From assembly GCA_950295325.1 (NCBI GenBank), contig OX485804.1, positions 1,116,001-1,180,000 on the forward strand: 64,000 bases of DNA, written 5' to 3'. Made by a program: the position numbers and the translations under genes. Position 1 is the stretch's first letter; each line of letters starts with the position of its first letter. Positions 22,258 through 35,900 of this stretch are shown in pieces. This stretch comes from Polytrichum commune (Eukaryota > Streptophyta > Polytrichopsida > Polytrichales > Polytrichaceae). The notes under the pieces are model-generated. The model saw only the letters and a program-made list of their open reading frames with translations. It ran no database searches and was not told the DNA's origin.

Positions 22258-25200
22258 TCACAGATACTTGGCCAGCCATGGCAACTCCTTGTCGTCCTTG
22301 AGAGCAAAGGACACATCATCACTGAACACAATCGAATGACAAGTGTTAGGCACGTGAAACCTGTTTTGTACATCTTGAATCTTCAAACAGCGAAGGGATC
22401 AATCCACTGCAAAGTTGCATGACTTTTTTATTAGGTTAAGAGAAGGTCCCAAGACTAACCTTGGGAAATTTAATTGCAATTTTTGGTGACGATGGCGAAT
22501 AGCAGACTCGCATAATAGCAATCTAGATGCTCCAAGCTTGCACCTGTCCATATGCCATTGGAACCAGTCTGAGAGACTGATAGGAAAACCGTAGAAAATA
22601 ATGGAAAATCAACTCTACACTGAAGCATTGACTTACACTCACTACAAACCTGATAGACGAAGCAGAACACAGATATACAGTTGATGACTCATGAACATTA
22701 GAATCTAAGAGAAACTTATGTATGAAGTAAGAACATGTTCTTTGTGGAATTCAGCAGTATAAGCTTACCCAATGGCCATAAGGGAATCTACACCAGGAAG
22801 GTGCTCCTTGTGCATGTTGCACAAGCGCATAAACGCAGCCACAACCTGAACATAAATGCAAGCAACTTTGAGTTCCTTGATAGAACTGGCGGTACTATGG
22901 CACTTGGTGGACAGTATGTCAAAAACAATTTGTATTCTGAAAGTAATTACCTTTTCAAATGTAGTTTCAACCATTGTGGTTCGATGCTGCTCAGTAACCA
23001 TTGACACAAGAAAGATTTTTTGATATTTCGCACATTTCTTCATGAACTGCGTAGAAGTATAGCATGTTAAAATCAGGAGCACTTTGCCTCCAAGCACCCA
23101 GCACAATGATTTGAACAGTGAAACTCTTTGATAAGAACAGCATACTCATATTCATTGGGTATTGGCAGTACCTGGATATGGGGAGCTTGGAACATCTCTG
23201 TGATAGCCGCCTCAATGTCAGCCATGCCAATCAGTTTGTTAACTGCTGGCAGAGGATCCAGAGGAGCTTGTAAAAGGTCTGCCGAAGGAGTCGCTGTATT
23301 TTGGGATGAATCCGTAGAGGCTGGGCAGATAGAAGAGACATGAATCCGTTGTTCAGTGATTTCAGCTGCTCGCCTGCAAAGCTCCAAAGCTCGTCGAGCA
23401 TCTCCAGAAACTGCTGCTACCTGAAGAAAGCACACAGAAAATTTAACATCCAATTATTTGAGTATTTAGATACCAATAAGCTGTCAAAAATTTCTTCTGT
23501 ATTGAATAAGCCCAACTTAGAAGAAAAGGAATCCACCCTCACTTTAATATGCTTCAATCTACAATGGTTATGTGTTAATTTAATATGCATTGAGACTTGT
23601 GTGTTATCTAGTATCTATAATGTGGGGGCAACAAGCTACCTTGCGAGAAGCAAATTCAACAGCTTGCTTGTCGAATGCAGGAATGCCTTCCAGTCGTGTT
23701 GCCAATATCTGCTGAAGCTGTGTGTGCGAGTAAGGGCCGAAGGAGATTCTGTGTAGCCCAAGTCGACTTCCAATACGGGGCAGCATACGCTCAGGTAAGT
23801 CCATTGTGTTGGCAATTCCTGTAACACACACAGGAGGGGGGAGGGAGGGGGTCTATGAGGGGGTCTGCTCACAAAACCACTTACCTCAAACCTACAAAGT
23901 TATGCAATTGAAGAAAGCATGCACCTCTTATCATAGCAAAACAATAATCATCACATGAAAAGGTTGCTACTCCTGATATGCAATCCCTCAGGTCAAGACT
24001 AAAAACAGCCCTGCCCAGTGCAGTCACATTAGGTATGAGTAGCAGCAACTTTGATAGGACTTTAGGAAGGAACATTACCTATTACAATGAGGCGTGAATT
24101 TGCTCGGCTGGGCCAGTCGAACAGGTTGTACAGCACCTAAAATCAACCAACACATTATTATTCAGTTGGATAGCAGGAAACAGAGTTAAATTGTTGGCGT
24201 AAGCATCAGTTTGAGCATTTCATTTGTTCTGTTTTGGATTCTCACCGACTGGTTGCGTGTGACCAAAAGATCGAGCTCATCCACCAGAAGAATACAAGGC
24301 CGGGCATGCACGCCTTTCAGTGGTTTTGTATCTGAAAAGCGGGCATCAAGAAACTGTAAAGCTCGTCTCCATCCACAGTGTTGGCCTGTAAGTGCCTCAT
24401 GAAGGACCTGCATATACATTCCTTAAGCATTAGTTGGTTACCACAATCAAAGACTCTTCTCAATATGATCCACATCCTGGACACACAAAAAGAACCCTTG
24501 CATGATTCCATCCATCATCATTCCATCCATCATTCCTTATGGTTATGATTCAGAGAAGCTAAATTGGACACCTGATGGCTCCATTTGTAAATTCAAGTCT
24601 GTACCTATTGTTGTGATCAGCAATACACGCAGACTTCAGGGACATACCGTGTAAGCATGTTCTGGAGAAGGAAGACGAAGTCCATTGATCTCAACAAAAC
24701 GGTAAGGAGGAAGTTCATCTTTGTCCACTTTAGCTCTCAAGCCTTTCATCACCTCCAACACTGTTGCAGTCTGGTAACACAACAATGGGGACACTTTAAA
24801 ATGAAGTAATTGCAACATTAGAATTCTGGGTCTTGCTTTCAAACTCAACACATCAAGAACATGCATATCAAGTATAGTGAAAAAAAATTGGGGGCACTGA
24901 CCTTGCCAGTGCCAGGAACACCACTGATGTATAAACAGCGGCCCAAACAGTGCTCTCCAGCTGCTACTGCATCTTTCACAAATGCTTCAATTTCACTCTT
25001 CTCCCTGACAGAGGAAAATTTTGGATTTATCACACAAGAACCACGTTTGAAAGAATCAATCACCATGCTTCAGTGAATCATTGATCTCTCAAAGAATCAA
25101 CATCTAGAGATAAGTCTCAAAAATAAGTAGCAATTTTCTGTGTACATACCTGTCTCGGCAGGGTAAGGTGGCTGGAGTGGCGCCCAGTCCAAGGGCAACC

Positions 25201-28200
25201 TTGGCTTTCTCAAGATCCGTCAAGGGCCTCTTTCGAATTGGAGGTACAGTCTTTGCTCCAACACCTTCAATGCAGCCTTTCCGCAAATTCTGCAAAGCAG
25301 AAAGTAGGAAACATCAGTGGAAATGTCATTTAATGCCAAACACAGACAGCTGACACATATCTTAAGGGTCACTCAAGTGGGCAAATTTGGAGTATCACTA
25401 ACATTAAACTGGAAGTAGATTCCACCAAAAGACACATTTGAAACAAGACTTGAATCTCACGTACTCACCGCAGCTCTTGCAGTGGAAGCACTCTTTGGAC
25501 GGCCCCTTGCACTATACTTTCCTTTTTTGCAAAATTTCCCACCCATATCCTCTTCACAATCACTATTTCCATCACTTTCACTGTCATCTTCATCCTCACT
25601 TTGAGCAAAGGAGCCACGTGCAGGGTCAAAGCTTTCATCATCAGTGTCATCCTTCTCACTTGCCTACACAACAACCCAGAATCAGATTCTGCTTATAATT
25701 CTCTCAAAGTAAGACACTGAGCAAATCAAATCAACAAAAATTACACATGTGATGCAATACAGCACTTTCATTAAATCACGATGGTTAGTGCACAACAACC
25801 CAGAAAGAGATTCTGCATTAACCTCTCTCAGGTTACACACTGAGAAGAGCACATCCACAAAGACACATGTGATTCATATCAGCCTGCATTGTCATCAATC
25901 ATCATGGTCAGTACAGATTAAACGCACAATTACACCACTGAGAGAGCAGGAAACCTACATCATCAAACTCATTAGCAATTCGTTTGAACGTTTGGTGTCG
26001 AAAGTCATACTCATGACCGCACATGAACACATCATCACCTTCCTGGCCTGATCTCGCATACTCATCAGGTGTCATAACATAGCAGTGTCTGAGAATTGTG
26101 TCCATCTGAAACATCAAAGCAGTGTTATTAGAAATGTACTACTGTGTTCAAATGTATGAAGGTTAAGACCACATTCATGTGTTCAGTCGACAGCCTAGAA
26201 CACTGTGAAGCTCCAAATTGAGCAAACGCCAGGTCGGAAGAGTGTACCTCATTTTCATCCACCATGTTCGTCCTAAAAAGCTCCCTGCGCCCATGCCACG
26301 GTTGCCGTCCTTCTGCTGTCTCTTCTGGTATAGCCCACCAGCGACCTTGGTAGTATAATGAGCCGTCTTTGTCCCGCCACAACCTGTAATCGACCCAGAA
26401 TTAGGTTCTCGAGAATGTCAGAATATAAACCTGAAGGAAAGCAAGTAGGGCAAGGTACGCAATGCATACAAGCAAGTACCCACAATTCATTATGAGCGGC
26501 AGACATTACTTTTCAATATGCGCAGCCCAAATCTCCTCAGCCAGGAACCTTTCGCGTGCAGTCCTGCGTCTCTTCTTCACAGGCGTACGAGGAACCACCT
26601 GTAAAACCAAGCAACCTTCATGTCAATCCTTTCAAAAATATACTTTTCTGGACTCATTTGCTATGAAAGTCAGTGAATTGCAGTATTTCTTGACAGGCAC
26701 TCTTTCATTAAGAAAAACAGCCACAAGGAGGCATGCTGACTATTTATCGAGTTAAAGAATTTCAGGTTTTTGGGCTTAATCATAAGCTTGGTGCCAATAT
26801 GGAGATTCGCTTCTAATGAACTTAGAAAGAAGTTATGGGTGGACGACGACTTTGGGATAGTTTCTACAATTTGAGGCATACATGAACTCTAGTGCTGTAC
26901 TGGTCACAAAAGCCATCAAGTCCCACTTCTCATGAATCTTAACATTCCTGAGATCGCTTCGTTGAGCGCCAATTGAAAGGGATGCTCAGATTTGACTTAC
27001 ACTGTCGCCTCGTGCGAGAGCCTCACAGGTAGAGCAACTCCAGTCACCTTCTGGAACATCTTCCAAAGGCGGAAGGAGGCACCCAAGATGGAATCCACCC
27101 AAGCAAGCATCGCACTCGATCATGACCTCTTTCCCGGTCTCCCCACACATCAAGCACTCCTCAACTTCCTCATCGGAATCTGATGATATCTGCTGCTCAT
27201 TAGCAGCAGCAGATGCATTTGTGTCCTCTTTCGCCCCTCTCTTCACATACACATCATCACCGACCCGATACTCAACACCTTCAAAGATGACCTTCTTCAC
27301 GTACTTCCGAATCTGCCCCTCTTGCACACTTTTCCCCGCCCTGCAAGTTGGACCACTCACCCCTTTCTTGCGAGGCTGTACAACGACTGGGCTTGCCTTG
27401 GGGCCACACCTTACAATCTTTTTGCTTATATCCTTAGCACGGCGTTTAGCTTTCTTGTCAGAAAACCGAGGGGACTTCCTCTTGCTGAAGATATCATCAA
27501 TTCTCCGATTCTTGGTTTCAACATTCTTGGCTATCTTTTTCTTGGGTGAAGGCTTCACTTTTACAGTTGTTGTTGGGGTCACAGCTGCAGCTTCTGCACC
27601 TTCAGAAGAGTCGAACAAACGTCTGGGCTTCACCCTCTCCACAGGAGCTGAATGTGGACATGGTGGGGGTGGGGCCGAGGTCATGGTCATCCTGTGAGCT
27701 TTCTCCTCAGTTTGTGGGGACTCTGCGGGACTTCCGAAATGCAGCACCGTTGTTGGGGATGTCGCCTCCGTCCCTTGAACATCCAGACGACGAAGTTTAC
27801 CTGGATTCCGAGCAATCACAGAGGTGAGTCAACATTGTCTCTTCCTAATTTTGCAGCATAACGTCCGATTCTCATATTGCACCGTACAAGGACATCGCTA
27901 TCGAATCTACACATCCCAGTGAGGGCTTATGTCAAGACAGGGCATTGATACTGTTGAACATTCTCTCTTGCCAATTCCATGGCATTGGATTCCTCAGATT
28001 CATCGACAAATGCCAGGAGTAATCTTTGGAAGATGGGAAGACAAACAACATATGAATGCTGGTCACTCTGGCAAGGCTTTGATCACCATACTCATCAACA
28101 TCCAATTCTCAAATACGCATCACAAGTACATAAGCTCTCGATACTACACATCACAGGCTGCTCTTTCTATATCCCCTTATCCATCTCCTAAAGTTTGGGT

Positions 28201-28810
28201 AATCAGAACAGTTTGCACAATGCAAAAACGACATCTCAGAATACATACATCCCAGTGAGGGTTACGCCAAGACAGGGTATTGATATAGTTTCTCTTGCCA
28301 ATAATACAGCATCGGATTGCTCAGTATCAACAACATTTGTCAGGATTGACCATTCCAAATAGGGAAGATATTCTGTGGAGGGATGCCGGTCACTGTAAGA
28401 AGGGGATAATTTTCTATTCATCAACGCCTGATACTCAAAATGCACCGTACAAGATATAAGGTCAAGAATCTACACACCGCAGGCTCTTCTCCCCACATTC
28501 CCTTCACACTGTACTCTACAGTAAGGGTGATCAGAACAAGTTCGCACAAGCAGAAACGACATACGGAAACCATCAAGCGAATGATACCTGGTGGCAAGCC
28601 TGCAGCAGACTCGAATCCCCTCTCCCTTGCCCGCTTCAAAATTTGCTTGAAGCTATTCTCTCGACCTTTCGGACGTGGCTGCGATTCCTGCTGCAGGTCC
28701 AAGCTCTCCAACCAAGCTCTGTTCATTGCAGGCGATGCCTTCACTTCGGAGAATGGTTGTTTGCTGGCCTTGGGTGGTCTGCCCCTCCTCTTCACTTCCA
28801 CACTGCCCAT
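22258..28810 (-). CDS. ORC1: Origin recognition complex subunit 1
   Basis: ORC1 is the large AAA+ subunit of the complex that binds replication origins and loads MCM with CDC6. I could join 17 exons in phase: 28810-28588, 27800-27001, 26598-26510, 26383-26248, 26105-25959, 25663-25469, 25289-25150, 25004-24902, 24770-24648, 24407-24246, 24136-24079, 23818-23640, 23420-23172, 23046-22951, 22845-22769, 22543-22460 and 22321-22258. The total is 2925 nt, or 974 aa. Visible parts are an AT-hook (RRGRPPK, about 9-15), a basic linker, a BAH domain (about 240-465) interrupted by a Cys4-His-Cys3 PHD finger (about 288-335) as in plant ORC1, an acidic stretch, Walker A GVPGTGKT (605-612), Walker B LVDELD (693-698), sensor-1 IAN (727-729), GDARR (791-795) and the C-terminal winged helix ending LPWLAKYL. 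All catalytic motifs are intact. The start is the first in-frame ATG (28810), since the frame upstream has only GTG. The acceptor of exon 16 is set by phase. Confidence 0.95.
27907..28571. repeat. Tandem duplication inside ORC1 intron 1
   Basis: Two diverged direct copies of about 330 bp (about 27907-28248 and 28249-28571) share, in order on the plus strand, 'catcccagtgagggtta', 'caagacaggg.attgata', 'tctcttgccaat', a 'ggtcactg' word, 'acaggctgctctt'/'gcaggctcttct', 'ggtaatcagaacagtt' and 'cgacat'. On the minus strand each copy begins with sequence just downstream of the exon 1 donor. It lies wholly within the 787-bp intron (27801-28587). Confidence 0.7.
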
Positions 28811-29842
28811 TGTGAGGACTTGTGAAGCCAATTCCCAAACCCCAATCCCACCACCTTCACACTCTATTATCCCACCACCAACCACATCACCCACCGGCTA
28901 CCAAAGCACCCACAATATAAGCTTACCCCTATAATTCACACTCAGAGGTCCCCAGCTCGGGCACCAAAAGAAAGGACTGGTTTACCTTCAGTCAAATGGT
29001 AATCCAGTCTCAGCAATGCCTTGCAATCAGAAAAAAAACTCCCACCACATGCGTAACACACCAGGTACTAATGCACCAAACACATGCCCCTACTCACATT
29101 CACATACCCCCTGCTCCAAAATCAACAAAATCACAAATCCCCCACTTCTTCCAGGTGCTTCAACCCACTCAATTTCCACCTTCACCTATCAATGACAACA
29201 ATCTCGGTTCTGACCATTGCTTTGGATGCCGAAAAACTACCACCACATGCACAACCTACACGCTACCAATGTGCCCAACCCATGCCCTACTCACACTCGA
29301 ATCTCCCCTGTTCCGGAACCAACAAAACCACCAATGCCCCTCACTTCCAGGACACCAAACTCCCTTAATTTCCACTTTCACATATCAGTACCACTCACAT
29401 TCGTTCCTGGCCTGGCCTGGCCTGACCCCACTTATACCTCACTTACACTCTCAGTGCTTTCCAGCTCTCAAGCCCACAAAGCAATCTACCAAAACCAAAA
29501 GATGCAGCTTCGCGCTTCCTGCTTACAATACCGATGGCGAACTCAATATACAACCCTATTTTTGCAGCTCAAAAACCAACAGGAACCCAATCAACGAATC
29601 AAGGAAGCTCCACTTGCAACTACATGGAATCCAATGAACTGTATCATTCTATCTATACACAGCGTTGCAGAGAGAGTTCTAAATGGGAATCTGTAACCAA
29701 CTGGAGCTCCTCTCCTACACCTCACTGTTACATTGCCTGCTGCGGAGAGAAGCCGAATCCTGATGCTTCTGTTCCTGCGGATTGGATTGCCAAGAGCAAT
29801 ATGCTTGCAGCTCGGCCAGAGAGAGAGAGAGAGAGAGAGCCT
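28811..29842 (-). other. ORC1 upstream region, C/A-rich, no coding gene seen
   Basis: Read on the plus strand, this kilobase is rich in CA and CC, which opens several overlapping frames between 28996 and 29872. None has a domain or regular codon use. It most likely holds the ORC1 5' UTR and proximal promoter. A (GA)n tract at 29819-29840 (CT-rich on the gene strand) is typical of plant leaders and promoters. Confidence 0.5.
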
Positions 29843-29988
29843 GGCGGGAAGCGCAGGAGGCGGGAAGGCTGACGTGGCCTGTGAACGTTGAGGTTGGTGG
29901 GGGCAGCGCCAATCAGGAAGCTCGAGCTTGCCACGTCGGTGGGCGGGAAGGTGATGTGGGTCCCGCGCGGGTGGGCAGTGGGCGGGAA
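29843..29988 (-). promoter_or_regulatory. Cluster of four E2F-like sites upstream of ORC1
   Basis: The octamer GGCGGGAA (TTCCCGCC on the ORC1 strand) occurs at 29843-29850, 29859-29866, 29942-29949 and 29981-29988, all in the same orientation, with a CCAAT word at 29909-29913. E2F/DP factors bind TTTCCCGCC-type sites, and ORC1 is a known E2F target in plants. The base before the core here is C rather than T, so the match is to the core. The cluster lies 1.03-1.18 kb upstream of the ATG, which implies a long leader or an unseen leader intron. Confidence 0.65.
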
Positions 29989-32900
29989 GGCTAAGGTGGT
30001 GGGCCCGGGTGCATGATTGCTTGTGATCGTTTGGTATTAAATGGGTGACCAGCTTTGTGGTTGTTCATTAACCTTTAAGTACACTGGTATGCGCAATTAG
30101 GTTGATCCACACTAATTTATCGACATTCCACACTATTTTGAATGTTTATCAACACAATAACAATAGACATGATTATGTGGTTATGTGGTTATGTGGTTAT
30201 TGTGGTTATTGTGGTTATTTACTATACGGATGAATAAACAAAGGTATAAATCATCGTAATTTGATTTTGACCTACAATGATTTACATGTGTAAAAGAGGC
30301 AACCTATTCATGAAGGCAACCTAATTGCACATATTGGTGTAGTGATCTTCAAGAGTGGGTCATCAAGATTCACGCAAAGTGACTTCACTTTTAGTGTACT
30401 ACAATGTTGTGTCACGTAAGTGCTTTGAGTTGTCGATTGATTGATTTGTCATACACCATCAACATCGGATCGTGAAAAAGGGCCCAATTCAATGGGAATG
30501 TTGTTGTCGTTCCATCTATTCATATCAAAGATTGTTGTTCTTTTTTGGGGGCCGGGTTGAGAATTTGCGTGTTGGCTACACAATGCACAATGGAAGAATG
30601 CCATATGGTTTTTTGTTTATTCTCTTCAAATTCCAATCTCACGACAAGCTACCTTTTTCTTTAAAATTGGAGTTAGGTCACGATGGGGCTACTAATGTGG
30701 CGGATGTGCTAACAATGGCATAGATTGCAGATGTGATTTTTGATGCAGGGTTGGTAGTGATCCGCCTAAACACGTTGTCCCGTTGATTAGAATGTGGAAA
30801 ACATCTCAAAATGGGAAGTGGTCATGTTTTTGTTATGATGGGAGCTCATGTGAGGGTGTTGACTCCAATCAATGGTTGTCATTCCAACGCAAACTTTGCA
30901 TGGACATCAATGATGCTTATTTAGATAAAAGTGAATTATTTTGATGTTCGTGTAAAAATAACATGTGTGCCCACATCGACCATTCAATTTAACATTTGGA
31001 CACTCTTAAATGTTCATAGAATTCTTTGCATATACGTACATGGTTAAAAACATGGGACAATTTACATACTCCAAATGCAAGGTGGCTAGCTTGTTGCAGT
31101 TTGCACATTTTGGCATGAGAATTTGTGGAGGTGCTCAACTATTGATGAGTTGTTCTCGTGCAATGGATCACACAACCATTATACTCTTTTTCCATGTAAT
31201 TTTGATTGGTCAAGGACCTTTTGGGGGCACGGGTAGATCACTTAGTGCATTTTAAAAACGACGTGTGGCATAATATAGAGAGGATTAAAATCATTTGAAA
31301 TAAAAATTATAAAGGAATTCCAAATAATGAAGGGGCCATTAAATGTAGACAATCCCATTATAAGTAAGTTAGATGGACATAAAACGTGGGCCATTATTTT
31401 TTTGTAAAATTAATATAGGGGCTGAAGATAAGGATTCCATGCTTTCCCTCAACACTCGTCAATTGCGTTAGGAAGTAGATTAGCTTTTATTACTTAAAAG
31501 GAATATAGAATACAAAAAATTGCAGTGACTTGGACAATATAAGTAATGGAAGGGTGCAAACAAATGGGCCATTTTTTAAATTTAAGTAATTATAGGGAGG
31601 CTTTAATTCAGTCCTTGAAGGTAAATAGCCCCAAAACAAAAAACCCCCAGCCGCACGTGGTGCACAAAAATGCCTTAGAGTGATCTACCCGTGTTTGGGG
31701 GGGGATAAGACATGTCATTTTCTTGTGCATCCCTTCTTTCAATTGTTATAATCTAAATATCCAAAAAGATTACCATAGTACCTTTACCACATTGGCTATT
31801 TATAGGCAACAAGTATTATAATCCATCTTTTTGAGATTCAACAATCTCAGATTGAAAGGAAAACTCTTGTTCTCACATTATTTTTTGATACTTTTAACAT
31901 AATGTTTCCAAGTATTAGTTTTTTCTTCAAATAGTTTGATTTGTGCTGAAGTGATAAAAAAACTATAATATTCATGTCCATACGTTCCCTCAAAATAATT
32001 TGCCTCACGTGTTTCAAAATCCTACAGATAAATCCCATTTGAACCTCAAATTTTGCCCATAAAAACTCCACAATTGACATCGAGTGAAATGCAATCAAAA
32101 CAACCCTTTCATAGGCTTGAGGAAGTTAAGGGTTGAGAAATGGAATGGGGTTGTGGACACAATGAGCTCAAAAGGCATAGAGTATATCAGTTGTTTGATT
32201 GGGTCTCTTCAAGAGAAACATGAGTGGCTCGTACATCCACGTAAATAAAGAGTGCACTTGGTGTTTGACTAAAATAGTGTGTATTGTACTTCGAGTTGTC
32301 GATTGATTTGTCAAGGAACAAACATTGATGTGAAGACGGAGCCGGTTCCATTGGAATTATTTGGTTGTCTTATAACTAGTATATCCTATCCATTTCCATT
32401 GGCAACTTATTTTGGCTCAACTTCCGAGTCCCCCCTTATCATGTGAATGCACCCAACATCGTGGATGAAAAGGTGTCCAAAAAAACACCATGTCCATAAT
32501 AAATCCCTAGGCACTTCTTTTTCAATTAGGAATCAACATGATGATTTGGACTTTGTAGAAGGTCAATTTTTTATATTTAAAGTGGTCTTTGGTTTGTTGA
32601 TTACGTATTTCAACCTTTTGGAGGAATGACTTTACATGATTGGTGGGGAGTTTTGGCCCCAACTAACCCACACTAATTAGATAAAACAATGTAGCATTTA
32701 GACAACCATAGTGACTTCGATTGCAAATTATAACATTATATTGTATGTTTTGTTTTTTGGCGATTACATATATCAAAACATGGAGGCATGGTTGATTAAA
32801 TCGTCTCAAAATAAGAGTGATACTTGGTTTGTGTATGTGGGGGGGTGTGAGTGGTAGACCAATTGTAGAATTTGTGTGCACATGTCCTACAATAAAATTA

Positions 32901-35900
32901 CCAATAGAAATTTAAGTTTCTATGGTAAACAAAAGACCGAGGTAATCAAGGTATGTTGTGGTTTACAACAACAAACCAAGTAAGTCCTACCTAAGAGAAG
33001 TTGTGAAGCTAGTTAATTTCCACACCAATGTAAGTCGTAATCATACAACTTTTGCATTGACCACAATATTAAGGTATGTCAATGTTAAGAATTGTTAATA
33101 GATGTATCCTTAAAAGAACAAGAGCAGCCATCCAATGTTTGGAGTTGCATCTTGTTTTTGGTGTGTTAGCTAAAAACTCTCCATTTCCAACAAATAGGTT
33201 TCTCAAATAGCAACGGGAATACTTATGCACAAGTCAAGCCCCACTTGAATCTTGCGACCCCACCATAGCTCTCGAGAAGTTTCCAAACTCAATTTACATG
33301 TTCTCAAGAGAAAACAACTAGGTTTGACACTAAACTTTTATGAGGTTAAGAATATTAGGGGCAAAATCTTTGAACTTGTGTTTATTTATAGGTCCTCTCA
33401 CATGAGAAACAAGCCACATAATAGTAGCATTGCCTATGAAACTACATGATAATCTTCATCGTGTTTCCACCTCTATCCGACCTTTTGAGGACCACGTTTC
33501 TTCTTGGAAAGAAAAAAGTAGAAGGATGGAAAAATGGTAGCCACACCATTCTTGAGATGCAAATTCCATCACTTTTGTCGCGACCAATAGACGAGCATGT
33601 TCAATGATCCAAAAAGACCCGGAGCTCAACTTTCGGTGCAAAAGCCGTATAACTTAGGTATGCACATTTATGCACATTCATGCATATTGACTACTATTTG
33701 AGCAAAAGTATATTGTAATTATTCCATGTCAAAGTGGACTTGCATGAGTGGTGCCCAAAATGGCATAGCCTATGAGCGTCCTTAGGGTCCTACCTAGCCG
33801 CAAAATACTTGAAAATATTTATGGCCAAAATTTTGATGTCCATGTGTTCGGCACATGTGGACAATTCAAACACGCTCTTGATGCCAACATCACCTATGAC
33901 CCATGGATGATGATATGTTATCCAAGTCAACCACCTCGGCTACCATGATGGATGGGGAATAGCTCCAAGAAAAGCTACAATGATTATCCCATTTAGCAAG
34001 GGTGGGCTAATAGTGCATGTGGGAAATTTGTGAAGGGAATGGTAAATCTCTTTATGATGTGAAATTAACGTCACCGTAAGATCTAGGGTTTTGGGACTCC
34101 TTGAAAGTGTTGAAGTGCTGGAAACTCTCCTCAAATTTTGAGTGTCAACAGATGCATCCATGAGTGAGAGGTGCCTATTGGAAAAGAAGAAGATGTCTCT
34201 TTGAGCTCACCAAAACAAATTGTGCACTCTGGCAACAACCTTAGAGCACACACTCGTTTTCTTGAAACGTATGGTAAATGAGCACGTATTCATGAATTTA
34301 ATATTGCTAGTTCAAAATACCAATTTAATGAGCATGTGTACATGTTGATGAGATTACTATAAGAAATATTGTGCGTTGTTTTGCGAATCTTTGTGACATG
34401 TTGTATAAATAAGTAAGGATGTTGTCATAGAATTATTGTTAGTTGCGGTTTTTGGTCATTCAACAACCAAAACCGTCAATTTATAAATCTTTGGTCAAAA
34501 GTTGCCATGAACACGTCATGTACAATAAACGGTTGGCACGAACAATAGTTTTTTTTAGTGGAAACATCTACATGTGAGTCTATATTAGTATAATATTAAG
34601 TTGTGAATACGGTTCTATATAATATATATGCATATATAATCAGGTTACTATAAGTGTGATCTAAGAATACCTAATCTTGAGGTTGGGCTTTAGCAATGAT
34701 GTCATTTACGATTTCACATGTCAAAATGTAGCTCATCTACTTAAACGGATTGACATTATCCATATTGCAAGCACTGAAGTCATTTACCATTTTGATTTTG
34801 TAAATTTATTTTCAAATTACACTAGCTCAAAACTCATGAATTCAATCACATAACATTGTTCATGCGGTACTATGAACATGTCAGGATTGGTGTCTGCATG
34901 TCTCCAAGATGTTATGACCAACCGTGTTGTAGTAGTACCTAAAAACTACAAGCACGGAAACTCACAGTCATATGTGCAAATATAAACAATTATCAAAAAC
35001 TCAAAACGTGTGTTTTTATAATAGCATCTTAGGAAGAGCCAAGCAACAAGTACCCCAATTAAGACCTTTCCTTATTATGCTTGAATTAGTGGACACTCTT
35101 AATGGTGTCCATAGTCATTCAAAGAAAATAAATTTCTACACGGGTCCACATCTTTGAAAAGGAAATCAAGCAAAATCTTTCTTCCTTACCTCCCTCCCTC
35201 CCTTTCATGCTTGTCTTTGTCTCCCTCTCTTTCTTCCCTCCTTCCTACCTTGTGCATCTCCTTGTGTTCATATACATTGAGTTTAGATAAGCTAAAGTAA
35301 GTTCCATAATTATTACTATGCGTATTGAATGAGAAACAAAGTTGTCCACGAATCGATGAAATACCCAAAGAAAGTAGAAGACTAGACATGCAATTACCAT
35401 GTCAACACGTCAAATACCAATCCTTTCATGGCCTCAATTGACCATGGCATAATTCAATTCGAGTTCAATGCTCAAAAAACAAGAGGTGTCTACACTCATA
35501 TGCAATAATTCCTTTTCAAAGGGGATGAGTGGGAATATCGCACAATAGCATCCCTCTTGTTCATCTAACATAAAAACCCTTAAATAATACGTAGTCCAAT
35601 TGTCATTTTTTAGGGGAATTGATGGCAAAAGTGTGTTTAAAGGCCCCAAACCTACCTAGTGGAAATTAGTTGAGATGAATTGACCTCAACCCTATACTAG
35701 AGGGCAAGTTTTGATGTCGGATGGATGACAAGTGCACTTGTATGCGATAATTCCATTTTCAAGCCCTCGGGGTTAGTGTGTATGTTTGACAAATTTCATT
35801 TGACGTTCAACTTGAGATCCAAAGTGTCACGTGACGTTTTTAAGAACGAAAATGAATGTTAATGGACATCTACATTTTCTTCTAAAACGTCACCTCAATG

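Noticed and set aside
27122-27697. 191-codon plus-strand frame
   Set aside because: It lies opposite ORC1 exon 2, whose PHD/BAH coding sequence is certain. It is an antisense shadow.
28996-29872. Overlapping plus-strand frames of 110-213 codons upstream of ORC1
   Set aside because: They are C/A-rich, overlap each other in several frames and have no domain. The stretch is better explained as ORC1 leader and promoter.
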